This document shows, piece by piece, positions 1 to 12,075 of a stretch of DNA of 64,000 bases (position 1 is its first letter; each line of letters starts with the position of its first letter). A model generated the notes under the pieces. It saw only the letters and a program-made list of their open reading frames with translations. It did no database searches and had not been told where the DNA came from. Made by a program: the position numbers and the translations under genes. The DNA is from Rotaria macrura (Eukaryota > Rotifera > Eurotatoria > Philodinida > Philodinidae), in assembly GCA_900239685.1 (NCBI GenBank), contig OENT01000016.1, forward strand, positions 62,001-126,000. Direction: 5' to 3'.

Positions 1-265
1 GAAATCATGCACTATGATGGAAAACTAGGCTGGATGAATCAAGATATTGTCATTCACTGTCTTCGTGTCATGCACGTCCTTCATGAAACTGTGGACTTTG
101 TCATTTCGAAGAAAACAGAAAACAACCCCTATTACACTCAATCAGAGTACAACCTACACATTAAGGTGCAGTTGGCTGTATGGTCTACTCTGCTATGTAG
201 AAATGTATATACAGAAAGAAAGAAGAACGAAAAAACAAGAATCGATGAAAATAAACGCACTTGAT
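1..265 (+). CDS. possible 3' exon of a gene cut by the left window edge
   Basis: An open frame enters from the left edge and reads without interruption to a stop near 264. The first ~55 residues (with HCLRVMHVLHETVDFV) have a mixed composition typical of protein-coding sequence. After about 165 the frame becomes Lys/Arg-rich and less convincing. An AG|GTGCAG donor-like site at 165/166 may end the true exon there. I do not recognise the family. The upstream part of the gene lies outside the window, so neither start nor function can be given. An overlapping frame at 47-415 is of poorer composition and was not preferred. Confidence 0.3.
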
Positions 266-415
266 TTTGTCCGTGAGAAAATGAACTCTTGTAGTTCTTG
301 TTACGCTTCGCTTTGCTTTACTATTTACTTGATTACGAAAATCTCTGCATTTCTAGTTGGAACACTTTTCTCTGATATTTCATCTATTATCATTATAAAC
401 ATATATATATATTGA

Positions 416-3400
416 ACAACCACAGATAACTGGCCGAATGAGAGAAGCGTATCATTTTTTAAGAGTTTACTTTTCTGAATTTATGTTAGTGGCTACTATT
501 TTTAGTATAATTTTATTACAGTCGTCTCTGCTCTGAGCTATCGATAAATTGGAAATGAAAAGGATTGACTTCTTTTTTGAAATCCCAGGTATTTAATGGG
601 CATTATTTTGACCGTCTTGATTACGCACATCTAATAGTTTGAAACGTTAAGCTCTAACACTAATTTATTTACCTATTAATAACACTATGATTGTTTTTCT
701 TTTCCAAACACCAATGTTCAAAACGCGTCTGATTTGATATTTGAGAAAACAACCGATCGAATTTTCTTTTGTGCAATGCACAATAAATGAAAACCAGTGA
801 TGAGATCAAGATTTCGGGATTTGAAATCTCGATTTTTTTCTAAAATCTTTTAGTCTTCTCTAGAAAAGTGAGAGAATCTTGTTTAGTTCTCAAAGAAAAT
901 ACATGCTTCGCTGATTCTAACGAAAAGTTACAGCTTTTTTTTTCTGTCGTACTTTCACCTTGAACGATGAATGAAGCAGAGATAATTAAAAAAACTAAGA
1001 TCAGTTTATTTCTATGAAAATAAAAAAAAGATATTTATACATTTACTAAAAACAGTACTCAATCAAATATCACACAATTCTAATGTTTGTAGTCAATACC
1101 AAGAGAAAGAAGGAATTAAATTCAAACTGTTTTAATACACAACGAGAAGAAAATAGTGATAAACCATATGCACTTGTTCTTTCTCAGTAAATACAATATT
1201 TGTCTAATCAAGTTTTAATGAATCCCTCATCACATTTAAATGGAAAATATCCATCGATAAAATTATTATCCGATGTCATTAAATTTAATAAGTTACATTT
1301 GTCATCATGTCACTCAAAACGCCTATAAATAGATTATCACCAATCAATAAATAAACTGATATTAAAATTAGAATCCCCATGCATGTGTAATATGCATGCA
1401 GTTTTATGATTCGTGAAGTATTCTCAACGTTTTACGCGCATTCCGATAAATCTCATTTTTATGTTGTCATACGAATATAGCCATACTTCAATACAAGAAT
1501 CAGACTTACCATATGACATATATACAGTGATGCACCATTTATACAAGATGTGCAACGAAAACTAACTTAGAAAAGAAACAAGAGTAAATTCGAAAATCAA
1601 TCATTTTTTTGTACTTCGTAACCTGCTATCATTGAATTGTATATTATAGAAACTTGTTTGAATTGGTCTTTTTTATGTTAACAAAAGAGAAAAACTTCTG
1701 CAAATGAACATCTCTTCATGTTCACGATACCAACATCGTTTTTTCTGATTTCATAACATAATAGAAGATTTAAATAGTGTTAGTGGTACTAAATGAAATA
1801 TCATTTTATACAGTAGAAAACGATGACATAAATTTATACACTAGCTATATAATACATGGCTTTAAAAATTGGCGTCAATACAATGTATTCTACAATCTTT
1901 CTTTAAAACGGAAGATAGTATTATTCGAGTTTTCACAAGTCACCCCCGTTTGAATCAGTGTGAGTGCTGATTTCTTCTACCTTCCGTTGATTTCGAATGA
2001 CGATTTGTAAACATAATAAAAATTTATCCAGAAAAATTCTTCACACATTAACAGTTTTCAAATGTTCAGGTGTATGTTAAATCGGTGCATGTGATTCTTT
2101 CACTTTACCTGTTCTACTTTGATACTTGCAAAAATTTTAAATGCATGTAAACCATTTCAAATGAGTTATTTAAAATACAATCGATCATTTTCAAAAACAA
2201 AAGATTACTCATTTGAAAGTCCACTCAAACTTTGATCGAACACAAGAATACAAAAAAAGTGATGTAGTTGATCAAAATCAAATTCGACTGATACTAATTG
2301 TTGTGAAAATAAAATACTTAACAAGAAGAATAACGATGCATGATTACATTACGTATCGAGATATCCCATTGATGTTTTGTAACACCAATAATTCTGTTTC
2401 TGAATTCGAGATTCTTGGAAGTATGTTTTTTTCCTTTTTCATAATATTAAAATATTGATTCAATACCAGCTCTAAATTATGAATTATGTTCAACTTTAAT
2501 GAGTAAACCTGTTAGATATTGTCAAATATTTGTTGTCTCCAAGTATCGAGTGTATTACAAGTATGATTCAATATTTTATAAACATCCACACATGAAATAT
2601 GATTCAAATTATACATCAAACTCATCTGGTAATGCTTGTATTCGTACACGATCGAAAGCCTCGTGTTCATTGAGATGTTCAAGTCATAGTAGTCTCACGC
2701 AATAATGAAAACGAAAGCATGCTAGTTTTTAACATTCAATTTCATTCTTGTAATTTATTTGTACCAGTCGAACTTAAGAAAATATTGTTTGTCACTGAAC
2801 CGTTTTGAAAAATCTATAAGTAAAATTATAAGAATTAAAGAATTGTTCTAATACGATGTCGAAAAACTAGCAAGTTAAATTTGATTCACTTATAAGAATT
2901 TTATTATTCTTCTTAACTAATCCGAAAAAGATTATTCTTTTCAATGTTGATTGGGATGATGATCTTTAACTACGAAGAATGCTTATCATAAAAAAATATT
3001 CAATTATCTAAGTCTGGTGATTTGAAATAATTACATTAAGATTTGTAGAAAATTTTCAATTCCATACGAATAGTTTGTTTTATCGTTGATACGAAATATG
3101 CTGGAAAAGTTCAATGAAAACGGCTTAGATTCCCATTCAGAATTCAGTCACATTTATTTCTTTCTCTATATTGATTCTTCCACATTCAATATTTTAACGT
3201 AAAAATATGAATGCATAGGCACAATCTTGGTAATACAATTGTGACAAGAAGTAATCAAAATAGACATAGACAAAATCGGACAGAACTTATCGCGGACACG
3301 ATGCTCAAGGGAAATATCATTATGATAACTCTAGGAGAACCTGAGTATTCTTAAATTTGAGTCTCAAAATATCAATGTATCGGATACTGATTTCACACTT

Positions 3401-4663
3401 AGCTAAAATGAAGTTCTTTATAATATGAAATAATGGTAAAATTTTTCGCGCTATTTAGAATCTCTTAATTCAGCAAGACAATATTGAAATATCTCGATAG
3501 AGAGAAATGATGAGGCACATGAATGATACAGATGGAAGTATACTGTAGGAAAATTATTCTAACACGCTATTGAACATGAACCAAAATCGATAGGGTACAG
3601 TGGATTTACCGTTTATCATCGACTTAGCCCTTAAAACAATTCGAGTCATTTTTCAGTTCGATATTGAAGGTGAGTACCTACGAACAACTGAAACTACATT
3701 CATATTTGCTCATGAAATTTATATGAAATTCAATTATATTTGAAAAGAAGTTTCTTGATTATACGAAACTGACAATATGCATACAGAAAAAAAAATCTAT
3801 TGAATATTTTTAATTTGATAAAAAACTGAAAGAATCAAAGATTTTGTTTTTCTTTAACTTGGAATAGATGAATTCGAATGACATCAAATCAAAATCATCA
3901 TTCATTCTTGTGTTCCAAATCGAGCAAGTTTTACGATTTATTGCACTCTAATAGCTCTATCTCTAATATAGGAGTATGAAAGAACGAAAGAAATACTTCT
4001 GTATTAGGAAGCATCCAATCACTTGGTATTATGAATTATTGATTCAATCTTCTCTCGACAGCCAAAGCGACGAAATTTCGCCACTAGTATATATACATAT
4101 AAAATCTGTATCCGACAAACACAAACACACAGATATGTGCAGTAGCGAAGCATACTCTTTAACAGACTGATATTCTGATGTCAACACTTTCGATTTTATT
4201 TTTCTACGCGTCTACAAACATATGAATTTCATGAATATTTGCATTTGAACATCACTAGTTGTTCAAATAGTAAATTCCATCAATTAAGACTAATATAATA
4301 CAGCACTGTTCAATCTTAATGTTGAAACAGAAGTAAGGAATCCAATTAAAAACATCAGTGGAAATCTTTTGAAGAGAAACAAAGTTTCAAGTAGCTATGA
4401 ATACTTCAATATCTATCATGTTCTTTATTCGGTGATAGTTAACGTTGTATTTGTCATCCATAGGAAATTAAAATCGTATCCTTTGTTGATATTGATCATA
4501 GAATAACGTAGCAAATAGACTCTAGTTTACTTAGGTGGCGATATGAATGATAATGTATTTAAAATATTTAATATTTTATTCTATTAAATTAGATTTCTTA
4601 GTCAGTTGAAGAAAATGGGAAATCTAACAAATAAGAACAAGAAACTTAGATGAATGTCTTAAG
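416..4663. other. intergenic, no gene seen
   Basis: About 4.2 kb of AT-rich sequence. The only open frames are short (under 82 codons, at 2213-2458, 2499-2705 and 3976-4170), have no recognisable motif and no splice partners that extend them. No tRNA, terminal inverted repeat or tandem array was recognised. The right border is set by the AATAAA of GPAA1, seen on the minus strand at 4669-4664. Confidence 0.5.
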
Positions 4664-4751
4664 TTTATTTCCATAATAAAAGAAGCTTTGTTTTACATAC
4701 AAGCAAAACATCAATAATAAATTGCGTTCTATAAGTGTATCAGTTATATAT

Positions 4752-7700
4752 TTATAATTTCTTCCAAAATGTTGATCGATAAAGTAGTAACCATATTGGT
4801 ATTATTGTCAAACATACAACATCCACTGTCCAAGTATTAAACAAATGATAAGTTGTAAAATACGCATCGAGATCGTTGGAAAATTGAACGAAATCTGGAA
4901 CAATCAATGTACCTGCTATTAATATACGTGTTAAATAATGATAAAGAGCAAGAAACACTAATGGATTAAGAAATATAATGAACAAAATTCGAGAACATAA
5001 TTTAATAAACCAATGCTCTAATTTTGAAAATCCAGCAACCATATAACATGGCATAAGGAAGCATGCCGTAAGAAAAGCCATTGAATAATTTAATAGAGAA
5101 AGACAACCTAATAAAGCTGATCCCATTAATAAAAGAATGAATTGAAAATAATCGAATTGATTTATATTTGACCGATATCGACTTAAAATCAATGGACTTA
5201 TAAACATGGTTAATAAACTAACACATAATAAAGACAATTTTAAAGGTATCCATGTGAATGCATATGATAAAACAAGACATTGCAATAATTCAATAAATAG
5301 GGGTGTGTGATCAACATAGAATTTCATTGTACGACCATGTGTACTAAACGAATTTGTTGATGACGGATGAAAAAATGACATATAAAGAACAAGCGAACGA
5401 ATCAAAGCTGGTAAAACAATTAGACCAAGTGGAATCATATATGTTGCAATGGAAACAAAATTTCGATGATTTATATGTAGATAAAAGAAAAATGATTGAT
5501 GAAAACGTTCAAGTAAATTATTTAAACTACGAATAAAACCTAAATAAATAAAAAAAACAAGCATTGTACAAACATATTGAATGATTAAAATAGGTGAGAA
5601 TTTACAGGAATGGTTATTTATCAGATGAACTTCGTTTTACATTATATTTTTCAACAAATATTACTTCAGCACTCTTCACGGCTTTACTTATGCATGATAT
5701 ATGATCGGATATCAAAGACAACGAGAGGATGGGAGTAATTTATGCACGAGACAGAAATGAAACAAGAGGCTTTAAGCGATTTCGACATTTATCATAACCA
5801 GAAACTGATTATTTTCTCTGACAAAGATTTTGATTGCTTGTGCTTAGCTAGTTTTGTATACTAGCTCGAAATTTGAAAATGTGGCTTTCTTTTCATTAGA
5901 AGAGAAAAGCAGAAGCTAGGAGTTCCTCTAAAGTCGTACATAAACAGACTTTGTTTGTTTTTCTTTGAAACATATCACCCAAAATATTGCCCATACTGCT
6001 AGTGGAAAGACGTAATATCCAGATCATAAGTTATCCGATGCGAAAAAATATCGACAGCTATCCAAATATGTTGATTATATTGAGAACATTAGTTTTCCTT
6101 ATTAATTGTTTGAATTCGCATCAACACCAATCGAATGAGCGCAGTGTCAACTCTAAAGCCACTGCCTACTTGAAGAGGTTCTCGCACTAGCTCTTAATAT
6201 TGTTCGATCGAGTTTTTGACATTGGAAACTATGTGTGAAGCGTGATTAGAACAAAATAGATGGTGTTCAGATTAATTTTGTTTTCAGTTTCTTTAAGAAA
6301 CTAGATCAATATGACAGTTGACTTAATCACTTTGGATGACTTTATACCAATGATTTGATTTAGAAACTTAGTTATTGTGATGTAGATGTAAATTTTTAGA
6401 CTTGTGTATTTACTTAAAATAGATGACATTTAAATAGTGAAAATTCTTCGTATGATCTTGCGATGGCAGCAACACATCACTTTCCACTGATATAGAAAAA
6501 ATTGTTTAAAACTTAATTTTCAAAGATAACTAGAGGCATTATTTCTCTCTCATTCTACTCCAGTAGAGTTATTCTATATACGAATAGTCAATATCCATAA
6601 AAAAGAATGAATGTTTATAACAAAACATAGGAGCATGTCGTATTTTATGATTGCTATGATTCGAACCCAAGTGTTAAAATCCTACTGTGTTATTGAACTT
6701 GGCACAAAGAGAGTACGCAAACTTCTCCAACTATATTTCAGCATTCTTTCTCCTTTATTTTTCACTATTTAAATAGCTTTTACTTCGTATCCTCTCCACG
6801 CTATGAAAAACGTCAGGTTTTATATAATTTTTTGTGAAAAAATTTTTAAAATAGGTCTTCTAATAAAAAAGACCTGCGATTATGAGTTGTCTTGTGACGT
6901 GATGTCCCACACTTGATGAAGATAGGATGATTTCAGTACAGGAAATTTGAACAATCACATTATCAAAAAATTATTTAAAATAAAATCGGACGATTCTAAA
7001 GTTGTACGATATTTCAAAAAAGGGCTATGTAGTGACTGTAAGAAATAGAAGAGTCTCTATCGAATCTCCGATGAATTTCAATTTAAGAATGAAACCTGTT
7101 TAGAACTAACTTCTTATATGCTTAACTTAAGAGCTCAAGTTCGGTGTTGATTAAGGTGATATTTTTACTTGAATACTATAAGAAATAACAGCCAATTCGG
7201 TTTATTGTTTCTGCGAAAGACGAAAATAAAAATGGTTCGAACTCTTCCGATCTGTATGCGTTTAAATCTTGACAGTGTAAAGATTTTGACGCATTGATTT
7301 GTAGGTACAGAAATGAAAGGTCGAGTCATCTGAGATTTAATCGTACTCTGAAATTCTCGAAAAAATAAGTATCTTTTATCTTTTTATCGACGTTTCTCAG
7401 AGAAATCGTAAAGTAAACTTTATGAGATATTAGAAATAGGTAAAAAGACAACACTAAGATGAGCTTTACTAATTGCATACACAATTTAATAAATGATTTC
7501 AAAAACAAAAGATAAAAAGACATTGTAAAATAACGTCAAAACTACTAGAAAATATACCAAGTAGAACTTAAGCAAACATTCGAATGTTCCCTTTGTCACT
7601 TACATATTCATGAAGTATTTGATTAATCGTTTAAAAAGCGTATGTTCTCTGGACTAGTCAGGCAGTTGAAATATTCTTTTCAAAGATTCTAATTCGAACT

Positions 7701-10700
7701 AGAATCGTTTAGCCTCGATTGTCAAAACGCAACTTAGGGGTGCAACAAATCTTTAATGGATTTGGGATTTGTTACCAAATCTCTGAGGTTTGGACTTGGA
7801 TTTGGTTTCTGGATTTGGGGTATAGTTAGAACTGAGTTCCTAGCTGTGGATTTCGTCTATATTTGGATCACAGGACTGTTTATATTACTTCTTTCAGCTT
7901 AGATTTGGGATTCGGGATTGGTGATACGTTTGGAATTTGGCGTTTGGGTCTGAGATTTGGATTTGGACTTGTGATTTGTTTCCGATCTAACATCAGTCAA
8001 ATTTTGTAGTCGTGCTACATTGAAACCAAATCTCAATCCCAAATCCAAATCCCAAACACAAATCCTACCCAAATCCTAATCATAATGATACCGGCCAAAT
8101 CCCAAATCCAAATCTAAGATACAAATCCAAATCCAAACCCAAATCTATACCAAATCTAAACAACTTTATATCACCCTCTAAGAATTAATACTCTTCTCTC
8201 CCTTCTAAGACTTTATATTAAAAATTCTCATCAGATTTGGACAATTTAAGACCAAGCCCAAACCCAAATCCAAATCCAAATCTCAGCCAAGAACAAATCC
8301 AAATCTATTTGCACCAAATCCCAAGGCCTTGGATTTGTTGCACCCCTAACGCAACTGGAGTTTGCTGCGTATTATTTCTTATTCGATCTCCCGAAAAACC
8401 TTTGCATGTGATCACGAGCCACTCAGTGCAATATTAAGCCAGTTGCAAAACCTCTGCATATTTGTCTTCAAGGTGTGTGAAGTATGCAGAAAAATTCTTG
8501 CATAAAATGCATACTATTCAGAATCATGTAATGATATTATTCGGTTTCAATTCACTCTAGCAAGGTTTCACACATAAATTCAAAATCAGTTCTATTCGCA
8601 CAATGACCATTCTATCTGGTATAGTCACTGGAGACTCATTTTTAGAATATCGTACTACTGTAGAATGTTTCAATAGTTTTAGTTAATTATTTTTTAATAG
8701 TGTGACTGTTTTTCGAGTTGCAATCTCACTAACCCATGTAAAAGATCAAATATTGTTATAATATTTTTCTTGGTCAAACAGTGGATACGTCTCAAATTCA
8801 AAGTAAGATACTAATTAAATGAGTTTTAGTTCTTAATCTGCACTATCATTTAGTTGATATAAACCTTTTTTCTTCGTGAATCGTTTGTTTTTCATTAGAT
8901 TCTTCTTTGTTTTCAATTATTTTTATAATTTATTAGGAAAGAAATCACTTCGGTTAGGGCTAGCAAAAATATTGATAAAGTGACAGAATCAATGATACAA
9001 CTAAAAATTATATCGAAGTTTATTGTTTACGATTGAATATTGCTCTTCATCATCGAATTAGCTTACGTATCTACTGATGTCGTGAAAGATATTATCTAAG
9101 ATCTTTTGTTAGAAAATAGATAAGAAACGCTATTTTCCATTAGATCGTTCATCGTGAATGAACGCGTCTCAAATTAAAAGCCAACAAACTTTATCCTTGT
9201 TTGGATAATTTCTTAATAAATTTTACTTATTTTCTTTCCTATTTCTTAATACGGTACTTGTCCATGTATCTAACTTTCTTTCTTCATTCATATATCATTT
9301 ACAAAATGCAATAGCATCAAGTTTTTCTTTCGTCACCGATTGACACGGTTTACCTTACATAGATTTTCTCATGCAAACTAACAATCATAATAGCAGCTAT
9401 CAACAAACACTATCTGAGAATGCTCATAAAATCTTTCAGTTTTAGACGAGCTTGAAAAAAATAATGAGACAAAGGTACGTAGGAACTCTAAATAGGAAAT
9501 TATTTCCAACCCTCTTCATATTCGAACTGTAGTTGTACTCATATAGGTACTACTAGTAGTTGTATATTTCTTGGTAATTACAGTAATTTTTAATACTCAA
9601 ATTATGCGTAGCTTCATTGCAATCATGAAAATTAGAATCCCTACCACCATAGAGAACTAAAACATGTTTTAGTTGTGGATTATACATATACGTAAAATGT
9701 ATCATATATAACTTATCGACAACGGGATAAAGTGGAAGGACATTATTTATTATTCCGTTTATTAAACGATTCATTTTTTTTTGTTTCCTTTTTATTATTC
9801 GAGTTCAAAACAGTTATTGTCTATCTTTCGAGAAAACCTCTTTCTATTCCAAGTCTATAAACTATTAATCAGTTTGCTGTTCTTCCTCGATGAACATTAT
9901 CTATGAACTATTACTCAAAAATAAAAGAAAAGTAAAAATATGTTTTCACTTAAATCATCGTTTACAAATTTCCCGTTGTCTACCAAAAAGAATCTTCACG
10001 TATGTAAAAGAATTTAAATACAATGAATATTAGATACCTACCTTCAATAACATCATCGAAAGCTCTTATTGAAATTGGAGAACTTTGATATTCATGATGT
10101 TTATCTAAGCTGCCAAAAAGCGTTATCATTTCAATGCGATAATGTAAAAATTGTCCATGTACGCCATCAGATATACCAGTAGCTAATGTTAGAACATTCA
10201 ATAGTAATGTTCGTGTTGATTTGATTATATATTTAGTAAAAGGTTCATTGGTTGATAAATCAACATAGGTACGATACAATGTAGTTGCAATCGAATTTTT
10301 GTCACATAAATGTACGATTGTATTAATTAAATCAAGATTCGGTAATTGACCATTGATACCATTATGTCGTAAATCAATCGAAAAGAATTTTTCATCTGGA
10401 AATTCTAATGCTAATCCAGCTTGTATTGAACCAGCATGAGCATCCAGCAGCGATGATTGTTGATTATAATTGAAATAAGCATCCAACCATACACGTGTAC
10501 CATGTTCTTGTGATGCAGGAAAAAGAAGAATAATATCTTTTGACATATACGGTTTACGGTGGAGTGCCAAACCAATAGCTAATGTATGAGCAATACCTAA
10601 AATTTATTTTATTATGAACTTAAATGAATTCGATTATTTCTATGTACGCACCGAATATATTAGCTTTAAGTTGTTCTAATTTTGTTTGAGTACGGACATG

Positions 10701-11117
10701 TAATGGTGCTACTAGAATAATGGATTCTGTTGATGCCAATCTGGGTGCTCGTACTATACCATAAATATTTTCCTCGTGTTTATTAGATGAATTTTTTCCA
10801 ACATCTTGTTTGTATGCCTCAATACCATTTTCAATTAATATCGATTGAATGACATCAGCTATATTATTATTTTTGAAACCTGTTCGTAGTTGTACACTAA
10901 GATGACGAATATGCTCAGCAGATAGAAATAAATCACTTGAAAGAAGTCCAGGTGACAATGCATTTTCAGATAAGTATGTTCGACGACTAACAATAGGCGA
11001 GGTCAAGTATAAGAAAACCATTAAACCAATACAATATAAACAAGAATATACTTGAAATTGAAATTTATAGAAATTCTGCGGTATATCCCGAGACAATAAA
11101 TTGCTTAGAAGAGGCAT
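4752..11117 (-). CDS. GPAA1: GPI transamidase subunit GPAA1
   Basis: GPAA1 is the ER-membrane subunit of the GPI transamidase; it helps present the GPI lipid when anchors are attached to proteins. Three exons: 11117-10652, 10596-10042, 5539-4752, together 602 residues, near the usual 560-620. Seen: an N-terminal membrane segment (about 22-42); the family block RTYLSENALSPG; VRAPRLASTESIILVAP; a lumenal domain with GSIQAGLALEF and NGQLPNLDLIN; LNNLLERFHQSFF; then a series of C-terminal membrane helices ending in FWKKL. These align in order with animal GPAA1. The first intron is 55 nt; the second is 4502 nt and holds a MITE. The ATG at 11117 follows a pyrimidine tract and TTTCAG, so an upstream TTG-initiated extension was rejected. 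AATAAA lies about 85 nt past the stop. Divergent to the orphan gene at 11530. Confidence 0.93.
5540..10041 (-). other. 4.5-kb second intron of GPAA1
   Basis: The intron is bounded by a GTAGGT donor and a TTTATTTAG acceptor and joins the codons of VIEG|FIRSLNNLLERF, which are contiguous in the family. Most introns in this window are 50-65 nt. Besides the hAT-type MITE at 7735-8348 it holds short open frames without motifs (5987-6190, 7326-7523, 9553-9774). A perfect tRNA B-box lies at 6658-6667 on the minus strand, but no full cloverleaf was found around it. Confidence 0.8.
7735..8348. mobile_element. hAT-type MITE with 8-bp target-site duplication
   Basis: The ends are terminal inverted repeats TAGGGGTGCAACAAATC (7735-7751 and its complement ending at 8348). 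The element is flanked on both sides by the identical 8-mer ACGCAACT (7727-7734 and 8349-8356), the target duplication length of the hAT superfamily. Inside, the left arm carries many variants of GGATTTGG/GATTTGGG and the right arm their complements (CCAAATCC), so the whole element can fold into a long imperfect hairpin. It encodes no transposase and is therefore non-autonomous. The perfect duplication suggests a fairly recent insertion into the GPAA1 intron. Confidence 0.9.
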
Positions 11118-11529
11118 CTCTGAAATAGGAATAAAAAGAAAAATAAACGTTGATGTAGTCGAGATATTTGTTTCGTTGATGCTAAATTTTTCGATCAATA
11201 GATATTTGAAAAAGTTCAATCATTGAAAACTTTATAATGTGATGACTAAATCTTTATAGCAGTACTCTCTTTTTTTGTCGCTTTATTGGAAAAAAATTGA
11301 ATGGTTGCTTCGAGTATCGAATGAAAAGAGAACGAAGTTTTACAAAGGTGGCTGTTAAGTGATGAACATGAAAAATGGCGAGCACAAAACAACACAAAAA
11401 TACTAAAACAAACATTAATCGTTTGTTATTCTACATAATGGAAGTACATCATTTTGGAAGCCATATAAAAAATACTTTGTATTTAAATAGGTGTGTTATT
11501 TTTTTTCTTTTTTTTATAGCTTGGCAATC
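11118..11529. promoter_or_regulatory. shared divergent promoter interval with splice-acceptor-like sites at both starts
   Basis: This 412-bp interval separates the GPAA1 start (minus) from the orphan gene start (plus), so it should contain both promoters. On the minus strand a pyrimidine tract ending in TTTCAG lies 2 nt before the GPAA1 ATG. On the plus strand a long T tract ending in TATAG (AG at 11518-11519) lies 10 nt before the ATG at 11530. Both look like acceptors of 5'-UTR introns or of spliced-leader trans-splicing, which is known in bdelloids. No core promoter motif could be fixed. Confidence 0.45.
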
Positions 11530-12075
11530 ATGGATTTAAGTGATACCCATGTTCCATTTATGAATCAATCAGGCATATTCGATTGGGAAATAGATCGTTT
11601 AGAGGCTGAACATCGTGTTCAACTTTTTCCACCATCTATCGCATCTATACGAGGACCACCATTATATGGTGCTCCGTCGACTGGAACCAATAGAATTCAT
11701 AGTGCTCCATTGATTTGTCGGCCAGATCTTCATACAGATCATGTTTCCACAATTTATACGCTACTCCGACCAATGCCTTCATCTTATCATTGCCTGCTAG
11801 ATCCATCTCGACGACTTTATCCAAGGGCTATTCTTGATGAACTGGGTGATAATGTTACAGTAAGCCTTCCGGGTCTTTCACGTTACGATCGTGATCCACC
11901 CTTAACATTCGACTTGCCAAAATTAAATGGTCCATTAAATAAGGAACAACCTCATTATACTTGGTATCATGATAATGAAACCGAAATAGGCAAAATATTC
12001 CCTGAGAATTACTGGAATCGACATAAACTTGCAGGCACATCACCATCTGCTTATCTTGTACCTACTGTACTTTAA
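11530..12075 (+). CDS. unrecognised single-exon protein, 181 aa
   Basis: An intact frame begins at the ATG at 11530; the open frame extends to a GTG at 11491 but that stretch is the pyrimidine tract of the upstream acceptor. The protein is soluble, without signal peptide or membrane segment, rich in Pro, Asp, His and Tyr, with blocks such as PLYGAPSTGTNRIHSAPLIC, LLDPSRRLYPRAILDELGDN and PHYTWYHDNETEIGKIFPEN. I do not recognise the family. The many short Pro/Tyr motifs resemble small ciliary or microtubule-lumen proteins, but that is only an impression. Coding status is supported by even composition over the full length and an acceptor just before the start. Confidence 0.65.
   Translation: MDLSDTHVPFMNQSGIFDWEIDRLEAEHRVQLFPPSIASIRGPPLYGAPSTGTNRIHSAPLICRPDLHTDHVSTIYTLLRPMPSSYHCLLDPSRRLYPRAILDELGDNVTVSLPGLSRYDRDPPLTFDLPKLNGPLNKEQPHYTWYHDNETEIGKIFPENYWNRHKLAGTSPSAYLVPTVL

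Noticed and set aside
2213..2705. Two short plus-strand open frames in the left intergenic region
   Set aside because: No motif, no splice extension, AT-driven composition.
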